A DNA stretch of 64,000 nt from contig CP073692.1 in assembly GCA_018228665.1 (NCBI GenBank), positions 62,001 to 126,000 on the forward strand. Reading direction: 5' to 3'. The DNA comes from Faecalicatena sp. Marseille-Q4148 (lineage in GTDB: Bacteria > Bacillota > Clostridia > Lachnospirales > Lachnospiraceae). The position numbers and the translations under genes are program-made. The notes under the pieces were generated by a model, which saw only the letters and a program-made list of their open reading frames with translations, ran no database searches and had not been told where the DNA came from. Below are positions 25,508 to 33,770 of the stretch, in pieces (the stretch's first letter is position 1; every line of letters begins with the position of its first letter).

Positions 25508-26590
25508 ATGAGAATTAGGATTCTTTATGGAGTAAGCCTTCTTGTAATGCTCTATCTGAATGTGATGTATCACTGGGAGGCGGGACGGACGCTGCTTGGC
25601 GCCATGATTGTCCTGCCTTTTTTGTGCGAAGCGCTGGCATGGATTGCGGCGCTTGGAATCAAGGCAGATTTTGTGTGTGCGGCAAAAAGATTTCAGGAAA
25701 GTGAGCATAAGAAAGTCTGGCTTCAGATTCGTTCAACCCCGATTCTGACAGCGCTGTCAGGAAGAATCCGGGCAGAGATTGAGGTCATTGACAGCGGTCA
25801 GAGCTGTCAGAGAAAATGGATCTGGGTTTCCGGGGAGAAAACAGAGCTTTCTGATTTGTTTCAGGAAGGAACAGAACCGGGAGTTGTAACGTTTCGGATA
25901 AGAAGAATCCGGACAGAAGATGCCATCGGGCTTGGAATGGGCTGCAGAAGAAACGTGGCAGAGTGTTCTGTGACGATATTGCCGGAAATCGTGATTCCGC
26001 ATCTGGAATTTTCGGAACAGATAAGGAACTTTTTGCTGGACAGTGATACCTATTCCAAAACGAAGAGCGGAGAAGATGTATCAGAAGTATTTGGACTGAG
26101 AGAGTACCGTCCGGGTGACAGCTGGCAGAAAGTCCATTGGAAAATGACTGCGCGTCAGGAGCATATCTGGGTAAAGGAATACAGTCTGCCTATTGGAGCA
26201 TCTGTTGTGCTGGCAGCAGAAAACGGAAGGAAAGAAAAGATTCCGGGCAATTTTATCAGGGCATTTGCCTCGTTGGCGTCTGGATTTCTTGCATATGAAT
26301 GTCCATGCTATGCTACATGGCGTATGGCAGAAACAGGTCAGATAAAGAGATTCCTTCTGTCAGTTCAGGAAGACTATGATGAAATGCTCACAGTTTTTTT
26401 GAAAGACTGTCGGGAAGGAATCGGTAACTGGGATGAAGAGAGCTATCAGGAAGCATTTTCGGAGCGTTATGGGAGATGCCTTGTTTTAAAGGAGGATGGA
26501 ACGCTTTTTGTTGATGAAGAGAAAGTGTGGTCTGTGGCGATGGAGAAAGCATTCCGGGAACAATTCCTGGAAGCTGTGATTGAGGTGTAA
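25508..26590 (+). CDS. DUF58 domain protein
   Basis: 360-residue protein. The N-terminus has two hydrophobic helices (about residues 4-20 and 30-48). The middle is a beta-rich region. The DUF58 core is seen in EVFGLREYRPGDSWQKVHWKMTARQ at about 198-222, and the von Willebrand A-like remainder follows. It partners the MoxR ATPase and the transglutaminase protein in this operon. The family is linked to cell envelope or cofactor assembly, with no defined biochemical activity. Confidence 0.85.
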   Translation: MRIRILYGVSLLVMLYLNVMYHWEAGRTLLGAMIVLPFLCEALAWIAALGIKADFVCAAKRFQESEHKKVWLQIRSTPILTALSGRIRAEIEVIDSGQSCQRKWIWVSGEKTELSDLFQEGTEPGVVTFRIRRIRTEDAIGLGMGCRRNVAECSVTILPEIVIPHLEFSEQIRNFLLDSDTYSKTKSGEDVSEVFGLREYRPGDSWQKVHWKMTARQEHIWVKEYSLPIGASVVLAAENGRKEKIPGNFIRAFASLASGFLAYECPCYATWRMAETGQIKRFLLSVQEDYDEMLTVFLKDCREGIGNWDEESYQEAFSERYGRCLVLKEDGTLFVDEEKVWSVAMEKAFREQFLEAVIEV

Positions 26591-26591
26591 T

Positions 26592-28811
26592 GTGGAGAAA
26601 AGGAAATGGACACAATGGCTCCGCATTTTTTGCTATGTAATAGCGGGAGCAATGGGGAGTATGTTTGCAGCAGCAGATGCCCTCGGAATGACAAGGACAA
26701 GAGGAAGAATTTGTGAGAAAATCGTCTCCTATGCAAAAAACTGGGAATCTTTGTGGAAGGGGAGTCAGAATCTGCTGGCAGAAGCGCTGCAAAGGATTGA
26801 AGGATACTACGCGGTTACGATTGATGCGGAAATTATGTCAAAAGCCGGGAGCGGATTTCAGGAGGCAGGGCTTGCTGTGATCGGCATTTTGATGGCAGCT
26901 TTGCTTCTGGCGGTCTGCTGTTTTCGGCGTGGAAAATGGATTGGTTACGGAATGCTGACTTTTTGGTTTCTGGCGCCTTTTTGTGTTGGAACAGTAATTC
27001 AGGCAGATGCAATGATACTTTTGATCGGCAGCGGAGTCGGAATTTACTGCAGCAGCGCGCGGAAAGGAGAAATGAGCAGAGGGCAAAGAGAACTGACAGC
27101 GGCGGTTGTAATATGCCTTTCGGTCGGGATCGGTTATCTGTGGCTTCGGGAGCCGATGATAAAACTGACAGAATCACCGGAAACGTTCCAGAAAGATGTG
27201 AAAGCATTTCTGGAGCGGAAACGGATAGTGTCAGGAGGCGTTGGTTCCGGAAAAATCGGAGAAGCGGATGAACTTGTACAGGGGGAGGAAGAACAGCTTC
27301 GCCTTATCTGTAATGAAAAACCGAATCAGGCGCTGTATTTGCGAGGGTTTGTCGGCGGTGAGTATGAAAATAGTGAATGGAGAAAGAAAAAAATATCTTC
27401 TTTAAAAGGAAAGACCGGTCAGGAAGGGGAAGAATTGTTAGCACGCCCATTTGAGCTGCTGAAGGAAACGGAGCAAGTGAAGCGTCTGACAGTACAAGTG
27501 CAGAAGGCAAATCCGAAATACCGGTATGAACCATATTTTAGTGCTTACGAAGATGTGTCTGTTTATGGAGACAGCTTTGCAGAAGGGGGAGAAAGAACAT
27601 ATGAGACGAAGTTCTGTACTGCTTCTGCGAAAAAGGTTTTGAAGAGAAAAGGGCAGGAAGACTACGATGCTGTTGTAGAGAAGACATATCTGGAAGTTCC
27701 GGATTCTGTCGCCGGAGGACTTCGCCAGGCAGCAGAGGAGACGGCGGGAGATGATGTGGAAGAAATCTGCAGGAAGATTCATACCTACTTGTCAGAGAAT
27801 ACGGTTTATACGTTAAAGCCCGGAAGAACGCCGGTGGGGAAGGACAGTGTCCTGTATTTTTTGAATGAAAACAAAAAAGGATATTGTATGCATTATGCTG
27901 CCGCAGCAGCGCTTTTGCTGCGGCTTCAAAAGATTCCTGCCAGATTTGTCAGCGGATATCTTGTGGAGCCTGGTTTGTTTCAAAAGACAGGAAATGGCTA
28001 TCAGGCTGTTTTAACCGGAGGTGAGGCTCATGCCTGGGCAGAATATTATGTGGATGGATTTGGCTGGGTACCCTTTGAGGCGACACCGGGATTTGTGTCT
28101 GTAACATCCGGAATTGCCGCGGGGATAACAGAATATGTTCCAAAGGAAGCGTCTAATAGTAATGCACCGGAAGAAACGGTGCAGGAGACAGAGATCCCGG
28201 ATCCAGAGTTGGATCAGACAGGAGAACAGACAGAACAACAGGAAGAGCAGAAAGAGGAGCCGGGAACACTTTCGACAGAGAGTTCCAAAGAGCCGGAGAA
28301 TCCGGAAAAAATTGAGAAAAACGGTGGAGTTTCGGAGGCGGAACAAGTAAGGATTTCGATTAAGACAGCGCTCTGGCTCAAGATCCTGTTCGGTATAATT
28401 GCGCTTCTTTTTGTCGGATTATGTACGGTTACGGGCAATCGGATATACCGAATCTGTCAGATAAGAAAGCACTCGGAAAGCGAAAAAGAGATGGCATGTT
28501 ATCTCTACGAAAGATTTGGCAGTATGATCAAGGATTTTGGATATGACTGGAAAGCATTTGAAGATGCAAAGACATTTGCAGAAGAACTTACAAAGGGATT
28601 TCACAGTGTTTCCGAAGTTCAGGCAGAACAGTTTTATGAACTTGCAGAACAGGCGTACTTTGGCGGAAATGAGTTTCAGAAAGAAGACCTGCGCTATATG
28701 CAGAAATTATACCGGAAAATCAGAAGAGAAGGGGAAAGGGAAGCCGGTTTCTGGAAAAAAATAAAAATCAAATGGTGGAAAAATTATGATTTAGTTGAAA
28801 AATGGAACTGA
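26592..28811 (+). CDS. Transglutaminase-like membrane protein (TgpA type)
   Basis: 739-residue protein and third member of the MoxR-DUF58-transglutaminase operon. Several membrane helices occupy residues 10-190. An extracellular region and a transglutaminase-like domain follow, with the cysteine in KGYCMHYAAAAALLLR, the histidine in GEAHAWAEYYVDG and the aspartate replaced by the usual FEATPGF context. After it comes a Glu/Gln-rich linker (about 520-590), one more helix and a cytoplasmic tail. I chose GTG 26592, one base after the DUF58 stop; the ribosome site GAGGTG lies inside the DUF58 end. Confidence 0.82.
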   Translation: MEKRKWTQWLRIFCYVIAGAMGSMFAAADALGMTRTRGRICEKIVSYAKNWESLWKGSQNLLAEALQRIEGYYAVTIDAEIMSKAGSGFQEAGLAVIGILMAALLLAVCCFRRGKWIGYGMLTFWFLAPFCVGTVIQADAMILLIGSGVGIYCSSARKGEMSRGQRELTAAVVICLSVGIGYLWLREPMIKLTESPETFQKDVKAFLERKRIVSGGVGSGKIGEADELVQGEEEQLRLICNEKPNQALYLRGFVGGEYENSEWRKKKISSLKGKTGQEGEELLARPFELLKETEQVKRLTVQVQKANPKYRYEPYFSAYEDVSVYGDSFAEGGERTYETKFCTASAKKVLKRKGQEDYDAVVEKTYLEVPDSVAGGLRQAAEETAGDDVEEICRKIHTYLSENTVYTLKPGRTPVGKDSVLYFLNENKKGYCMHYAAAAALLLRLQKIPARFVSGYLVEPGLFQKTGNGYQAVLTGGEAHAWAEYYVDGFGWVPFEATPGFVSVTSGIAAGITEYVPKEASNSNAPEETVQETEIPDPELDQTGEQTEQQEEQKEEPGTLSTESSKEPENPEKIEKNGGVSEAEQVRISIKTALWLKILFGIIALLFVGLCTVTGNRIYRICQIRKHSESEKEMACYLYERFGSMIKDFGYDWKAFEDAKTFAEELTKGFHSVSEVQAEQFYELAEQAYFGGNEFQKEDLRYMQKLYRKIRREGEREAGFWKKIKIKWWKNYDLVEKWN

Positions 28812-28823
28812 ATCAAGTATAAT
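28795..28823 (+). promoter_or_regulatory. Sigma-A promoter of the 6S RNA
   Basis: TTGAAA (28795-28800), 17 bp, TATAAT (28818-28823). The -35 box lies within the last codons of the transglutaminase gene. Confidence 0.7.
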
Positions 28824-28829
28824 AGGATT

Positions 28830-28996
28830 TAGAAAACCTGGGATGTTCGATACCTCTTGTAATTTTGAACCTACAATACTTTAAACGGGAGACTTATTAT
28901 CTCTGTAATATGTCATGCCTCCAGGGTATGCGTGGAAGACAGAAAAGCAGATGCGGTCACCCACCTAGCAGAATGCTAGGAGTCAAAATACAGGAG
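28830..28996 (+). ncRNA. ssrS: 6S RNA (ssrS)
   Basis: The gene-free tract has the layout of Firmicutes 6S RNA, which binds sigma-A RNA polymerase as an open-promoter mimic. A closing helix is suggested by CCTG (28837-28840) with CAGG (28991-28994). The 5' strand of the central bubble carries GAACCTACAATACTTTAAAC. A terminal arm includes CATGCCTCCAGGGTATGCGTGG-like pairing (28917-28934). On the 3' side is the small hairpin CCTAGCA-GAA-TGCTAGG (28964-28980) typical of this class. It has its own promoter. Ends are approximate, and a longer precursor to the terminator at 29053 is possible. Confidence 0.7.
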
Positions 28997-29023
28997 CCGG
29001 CATTTTGGGCATCATACAAAAGA

Positions 29024-29053
29024 AAAAGGCAGTCGCTTTGGCGGCTGTCTTTT
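29024..29053 (+). terminator. Intrinsic terminator downstream of the 6S RNA
   Basis: A 13-bp stem (AAAAGGCAGTCGC with GCGGCTGTCTTTT) with a TTTG tetraloop and a T tract. Confidence 0.75.
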
Positions 29054-29142
29054 CACGTTGGAACGAGGTTTTTGTGTTCAGACGCATAACCGGAAAGCCA
29101 TTGGACATACAATAAAGAGACAAGAATATAACAGGATATGAG

Positions 29143-30450
29143 ATGAAATTCAAGGAGCAATATATTTATTATGGACTTTGTGCAGTGACGGCGATGCTTC
29201 TGATCGTTGCTGTCATCAATAAACGGGAAATGAAGCAGGATCAACTAAGAGAAACGAAGAAGCAGGAACAGAGTCAGGAGCAAAAGAAGGCGGAAGAAAA
29301 GGATGTTGGGAACGCAGTGATCCGGGTTCTGATTCGAGGGGAAGGATTCCAGGAAGAACTTCACGAAAAAGTAGGGATTACCGCGCCCGGCGGTCTTGTG
29401 ATCGAATATGGAGGGGGAAGAGAAGAATTGGAGGCGCAGGCAGTATTTGAGGCTGTCGCTGATCATCCGTATTTTGCATCAGGAGCGATTCGGATCAGCC
29501 CGCGTCAGCCAGGAGAGAAACTGACCGTCACAACACTTACACGGGGATATGGAGTTCCGTCCTATGGCGGAATCATTGAGCTGGTGGCAAATGGAGGGGT
29601 AGCAGTGATTAACGAGATACCTTTTGAGGAATATCTCTATGGAGTCGTACCGAGTGAAATGCCTGCGTCCTATGAGATGGAAGCCCTGAAATGTCAGGCA
29701 GTCTGCGCCAGAAGTTATGCTTACCACCAGATGCAGGAAATGGCGTATCCGCAATACCAGGCACAGGTGGATGACAGTACAGCATTTCAGGTATATGGAA
29801 ATTCAGAGATTCAGCCGTCCGTCATTCAGGCGGTTGATGAGACTGCCGGTCAGAAACTATGGTATCAAGGTCAGGTTGCCGCGGCATATTATTATTCGAC
29901 ATCGTGCGGGATGTCTACAGATATGACTGCCTGGGGCGGCAGTGCGGGAGAGGAAACAGCATATCTGAAGAGCATAAGCATTTCCGGCGAGCAGGGGGAT
30001 TATGAAAAAGAGCTTCCGTGGTATCGCTGGGAAGCTGCAATCCCCAAAACAGTGATCTCCGATTTGATTTCGGAATATGTAGAAGCAGATATCGGAAATC
30101 TAACGCGTCTGGAAGTTACGGAAAGGGGAGCCGGAGGTGTGGCGCTTGTCCTTGTGGCAGAGGGCGACAGAGGAAGTGCGGTTATAGAGACAGAGAATAA
30201 GATACGCAGAGCACTTGGCGGCAGCGGATATGAGATTATGAAGCAGGATGGCAATCTGACACCGGCAAGAGACTTGCTGCCGAGTGCTTTTTTTGAGATT
30301 GAAGAGCAGCCGGAACAAATCATTCTTCACGGGGGCGGTTTCGGTCACGGAATTGGAATGAGTCAGAATGGAGCTAACGAAATGGCAAAACAGGGAATGG
30401 AATATGAGGAAATATTGAAAACATTTTACTGTGGAGTTACCATTGAATAG
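29143..30450 (+). CDS. SpoIID/LytB-domain protein
   Basis: 435-residue protein with an N-terminal membrane anchor (YYGLCAVTAMLLIVAVIN) and a long acidic/basic linker. The SpoIID domain follows, with GVVPSEMPASYEMEALKCQA near residue 170 and the C-terminal GGGFGHGIGMSQNGANEMA. SpoIID enzymes cleave glycan strands of peptidoglycan as lytic transglycosylases, during engulfment or in vegetative relatives. No other sporulation gene is nearby, so whether this is SpoIID itself or a LytB-like paralogue is open. Start ATG 29143 follows AGGATATGAG. Confidence 0.83.
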   Translation: MKFKEQYIYYGLCAVTAMLLIVAVINKREMKQDQLRETKKQEQSQEQKKAEEKDVGNAVIRVLIRGEGFQEELHEKVGITAPGGLVIEYGGGREELEAQAVFEAVADHPYFASGAIRISPRQPGEKLTVTTLTRGYGVPSYGGIIELVANGGVAVINEIPFEEYLYGVVPSEMPASYEMEALKCQAVCARSYAYHQMQEMAYPQYQAQVDDSTAFQVYGNSEIQPSVIQAVDETAGQKLWYQGQVAAAYYYSTSCGMSTDMTAWGGSAGEETAYLKSISISGEQGDYEKELPWYRWEAAIPKTVISDLISEYVEADIGNLTRLEVTERGAGGVALVLVAEGDRGSAVIETENKIRRALGGSGYEIMKQDGNLTPARDLLPSAFFEIEEQPEQIILHGGGFGHGIGMSQNGANEMAKQGMEYEEILKTFYCGVTIE

Positions 30451-30498
30451 CAGGAAGAAACATGGTATGATTTGGAAAAAATAAAGGGGGAAACACAA

Positions 30499-31353
30499 AT
30501 GTCAAAAAATCTGTTGGAGAAACTGAATCAGGCAGGACGCCGCATTGGAGATGACCATGTGGGAGCATATGCGGCACAGTCGGCATATTTTTTCATGTTA
30601 TCGCTGATCCCGCTTTTGCTTTTATTATTGACACTTGTGCAGTATACACCTCTGACAAGGGAAGACATTATGCTTGGAATTGAGACGTTGTTTCCAAGTG
30701 CGTCACATTCCGCATCTTCACTGGATACATGGCTGATCTCTATCGTGAATGAAGTCTATAACCAATCAAAAGCAGTTGTTCCGGTTACGGCGCTAGTGGC
30801 ATTCTGGTCGGCAGGAAGGGGAGTGCTGGCTTTGACGACAGGACTTAATTGCATTTATGGGGCGAAGGAAACCCGTAATTATATTTTTCTGAGGATCCGG
30901 GCGGCATGTTATACGCTGATGTTTGTCCTGTCGATTATCATTTCTATGCTGCTGCTTGTCTTTGGTAATTCGATCAGTATGTTGATTAATTCTTATGTAC
31001 CGTTTCTCAAACGAATGACGGATATGGTCATTGGAAGCAGAACGATCATTGCTATGTGTCTGTTTACGCTGCTGTTTGCTATGGTGTATAAGTATCTTCC
31101 GAATCACAGGAACAGAGCGGAAAAAAGAAAACAAAAAAGACTGTTTCCGGGAGCAGTTCTGGCGGCAGTCGGCTGGCTTGTGATTTCTTATGTGAGTTCT
31201 ATTTATGTGGAGGTTTTTCGGGGCTTTTCTAATATGTACGGAAGTCTTACAATGATTATTCTAATGATGCTCTGGATGTATTTCTGCCTTTATATGCTGC
31301 TGCTTGGCGGCGAGCTGAATGTGTATTTGGAAAGCCTTGACAGAGCAGAATAG
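30499..31353 (+). CDS. YihY/BrkB family inner-membrane protein
   Basis: 284-residue protein with about six membrane helices and the family signature at the start of helix one (DDHVGAYAAQSAYFFMLSLIPLLLLLLTL) and GGELNVYLE at the end. The old annotation as ribonuclease BN is wrong for this family, and its function is unknown. I chose ATG 30499 with AAAGGGGG 9 nt upstream. It follows the SpoIID-like gene after 48 bp. Confidence 0.8.
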   Translation: MSKNLLEKLNQAGRRIGDDHVGAYAAQSAYFFMLSLIPLLLLLLTLVQYTPLTREDIMLGIETLFPSASHSASSLDTWLISIVNEVYNQSKAVVPVTALVAFWSAGRGVLALTTGLNCIYGAKETRNYIFLRIRAACYTLMFVLSIIISMLLLVFGNSISMLINSYVPFLKRMTDMVIGSRTIIAMCLFTLLFAMVYKYLPNHRNRAEKRKQKRLFPGAVLAAVGWLVISYVSSIYVEVFRGFSNMYGSLTMIILMMLWMYFCLYMLLLGGELNVYLESLDRAE

Positions 31354-31403
31354 ATTCTATAGAATGAAATCAGTTTCAGGAAGAAAAGGGGTGTTACAGC
31401 GGT

Positions 31404-32393
31404 ATGGCCCGAACAATAGATGAGATACAGATGAGGAAAATGATTGGAGCTGTGATTACAGCAGACGGAACCGGAGAGCGGGATGGTGCATCCAGAGCGC
31501 TTCAGAAGATTCAGGGAATGACTTTGGCAGAATATATTACGGTGAATTTTCAGAGAGCGGGTGTGAAAGATATTGTGATCGTAGCCGGGAGCCGGGAAGA
31601 ACAGTTGAAAAAGCAGCTGAAGGGATTTGGAGTTACTTTTTTGCAGAATGAATCCTGTGAAGCGGGAAGACAGCCGGAGATGCTGGATTCGGTGAAGACG
31701 GGGCTTTCCTATCTGAAGGAAAGATGCAGCAGAGTATTTATCTGTCCGGTGGACGTTCCGTTCTTTCTTCTGGAGACACTGGAACAATTGCTGAGTGAAG
31801 AAAAACCGGTAGTAATACCTTCCTACAACCACAGAGGAGGACATCCGGTACTGTTAGGAGAGGAAATTTTTTCTGATGTAATAAAGTACGAAGGGACAGG
31901 AGGGCTGCGAGGGGCGCTCAGATCTCTCGGACAGAAGCCAGTCTATGTGGAGATGAGAGATCCGGGAACGGTGGAACCTGTTTTAGAAGGAAGCAGGATT
32001 CAGAAGAAGGTAGCAGAGGCATACCAAAGGAATTTGAAGCGAGCACATGTGAAAGTGCAGCTGATCCACACGAAGCCGTATTTTGGTCCGGGAACGGTAA
32101 CACTGCTTCGACAGATACACAGGCTTGGATCGGTCAGAGAAGCAAGTGAAAGGACAGGAATTTCTTACAGCAAAGCCTGGTCTATGATCCGGACTGCGGA
32201 GGAAGAATCCGGGCTTGAACTGGTAAGACGCCGTCCGGGAGGAAAGTTCGGCGGAATGGCGGAGGTAACAGATGACTGTCTGGAACTGATCCGCAAATAT
32301 GAAGAATTGGAGAAGTCGGCAGAACAGTTCGTGAAAGCAGAGTATCAGAGAATTTTTGGAGAGGATGCCGGGAAAAGAAGAGAAAATCCGTAA
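31404..32393 (+). CDS. MobA-like nucleotidyltransferase fused to ModE-type winged helix
   Basis: 329 residues in two parts. Residues 1-190 have the fold of MobA/MocA nucleotidyltransferases (GAVITADGTGERDGASRAL, then PVDVPFFL and YNHRGGHPVLLG). The usual loop is LAAGxSxRMGxxK; here the Met and the catalytic Lys are Asp and Arg, so activity may be altered. Residues about 225-310 form a LysR/ModE-type HTH (FGPGTVTLLRQIHRLGSVREASERTGISYSKAWSMIRTAE). Such fusions are expected to link molybdenum-cofactor metabolism to transcription. No molybdoenzyme gene is nearby. Confidence 0.72.
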   Translation: MARTIDEIQMRKMIGAVITADGTGERDGASRALQKIQGMTLAEYITVNFQRAGVKDIVIVAGSREEQLKKQLKGFGVTFLQNESCEAGRQPEMLDSVKTGLSYLKERCSRVFICPVDVPFFLLETLEQLLSEEKPVVIPSYNHRGGHPVLLGEEIFSDVIKYEGTGGLRGALRSLGQKPVYVEMRDPGTVEPVLEGSRIQKKVAEAYQRNLKRAHVKVQLIHTKPYFGPGTVTLLRQIHRLGSVREASERTGISYSKAWSMIRTAEEESGLELVRRRPGGKFGGMAEVTDDCLELIRKYEELEKSAEQFVKAEYQRIFGEDAGKRRENP

Positions 32394-32399
32394 AACCCC

Positions 32400-32428
32400 T
32401 TGACATAAGTTTCTGATATAGATACAAT
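32400..32428 (+). promoter_or_regulatory. Sigma-A promoter of the pheST operon
   Basis: TTGACA (32400-32405), 17 bp, TACAAT (32423-32428), beginning 7 bp after the preceding stop codon. Confidence 0.75.
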
Positions 32429-32434
32429 GTTTAA

Positions 32435-32716
32435 GAAAATAACTATTTACCGCATAGAGAAAGGCAATGACTGCGTTAGTAGAGAACTGTTTTCTATCAG
32501 AGAGAAGGAATCATCGGCTGGGAGTTCCTTTTAGTTCAGACAGGGATCGAATTTCCCGCAAGAGCTGCTGATTTGAAATGCCGAGAAGGATTTCAGGCAG
32601 AGTAGATGATGACGTAAGATGCACGTTACGCGTATGAAAGCGCCTGCAGAGAGTATCCGCAGGAATTAGGGTGGTACCGCGATTGACCTCGTCCCTTTTG
32701 GGACGGGGATTTTTTT
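32435..32716 (+). promoter_or_regulatory. T-box riboswitch (phenylalanyl-tRNA)
   Basis: The T-box core AGGGTGGTACCGCG lies at 32668-32681. It is followed by a terminator stem CCTCGTCCC with GGGACGGGG (32687-32708) and seven T. Upstream is a Stem I with AGTA near 32484 and an AGAGAG bulge, and the apical arm spans 32509-32528. A TTC at 32553-32555 is the best candidate specifier codon, in keeping with the phe genes downstream. Uncharged tRNA-Phe binding should favour the antiterminator and readthrough. The specifier position is my inference. Confidence 0.85.
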
Positions 32717-32739
32717 GATTATTTTTTAGGAGGAACGTT

Positions 32740-33759
32740 ATGGAACAGAAATTACAGAGCATCAAAGAAGAAGCGCTGAAATTGATTCAGGCTGCAGATG
32801 CGCCGGAAAAGCTGAATGATGTCAGAGTGAAATATCTGGGAAAGAAAGGGGAGTTGACAGCTGTTCTGAAAGGAATGAAAGATGTCGCTCCGGAAGACCG
32901 TCCGAAAGTAGGACAGATGGTCAATGATACCCGTACAGAGATTGAAGAAGCGTTAGAAGCATCTAAAAAAGAAATGGACGCTAAGATTCTTGAAGAACGT
33001 CTGAAAAAAGAAGTGATTGACGTAACACTGCCGGCGAAGAAAAATGAAGTCGGACACCGTCACCCGAATACAATTGCGCTTGAAGAAGTAGAGCGTATTT
33101 TCATTGGAATGGGATATGAAGTTGTGGAAGGACCGGAAGTAGAGTATGATCTTTACAACTTTGAGAAACTGAATATTCCGGCAGATCATCCGGCAAAGGA
33201 TGAGCAGGACACCTTCTATGTAAATAAAGATATTGTCCTTCGTACACAGACATCACCTGTTCAGGCCCGGGTTATGGAACAGGGAAAGCTTCCAATCCGT
33301 ATGATTGCTCCGGGACGCGTATTCCGTTCAGATGAAGTAGATGCAACACATTCTCCGTCTTTCCATCAGATTGAAGGACTTGTGATCGATAAGAATATTA
33401 CATTTGCTGATTTAAAAGGAACCTTAGAAGAATTTGCGAAAGAGCTGTTTGGACCGGAGACAAAGACGAAATTCCGTCCGCATCATTTCCCATTTACAGA
33501 ACCGAGTGCCGAAGTGGACGTTTCCTGTTTCAAATGCGGAGGAAAAGGATGCCGTTTCTGTAAAGGTTCCGGCTGGATTGAAATTCTCGGCTGCGGTATG
33601 GTACATCCGCATGTGCTGGAAATGTGCGGCATTGATCCGAATGAATACACCGGATTTGCGTTTGGTGTTGGGTTAGAGCGAATCGCCCTTCTGAAATACG
33701 AGATCGACGATATGAGACTGCTCTACGAAAATGATATCAGATTCTTAAGACAATTCTAG
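32740..33759 (+). CDS. pheS: Phenylalanine-tRNA ligase alpha subunit
   Basis: 339-residue catalytic subunit. The N-terminal coiled coil (residues 1-90) contacts tRNA. Class II motif 2 is in [24 protein letters not shown] and motif 3 in [29 protein letters not shown] cysteine cluster sits in the middle, as in other clostridial PheS. RBS TAGGAGGAACGTT precedes the ATG. It is preceded by the T-box and followed by pheT after 11 bp. The enzyme attaches Phe to its tRNA as an alpha2-beta2 tetramer. Confidence 0.95.
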   Translation: MEQKLQSIKEEALKLIQAADAPEKLNDVRVKYLGKKGELTAVLKGMKDVAPEDRPKVGQMVNDTRTEIEEALEASKKEMDAKILEERLKKEVIDVTLPAKKNEVGHRHPNTIALEEVERIFIGMGYEVVEGPEVEYDLYNFEKLNIPADHPAKDEQDTFYVNKDIVLRTQTSPVQARVMEQGKLPIRMIAPGRVFRSDEVDATHSPSFHQIEGLVIDKNITFADLKGTLEEFAKELFGPETKTKFRPHHFPFTEPSAEVDVSCFKCGGKGCRFCKGSGWIEILGCGMVHPHVLEMCGIDPNEYTGFAFGVGLERIALLKYEIDDMRLLYENDIRFLRQF

Positions 33760-33770
33760 GAGGATAAAAA

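Noticed and set aside
29143..30450. Assignment to the spoIID gene proper
   Set aside because: No spoIIQ, spoIIM or other sporulation neighbours; only the domain can be called.
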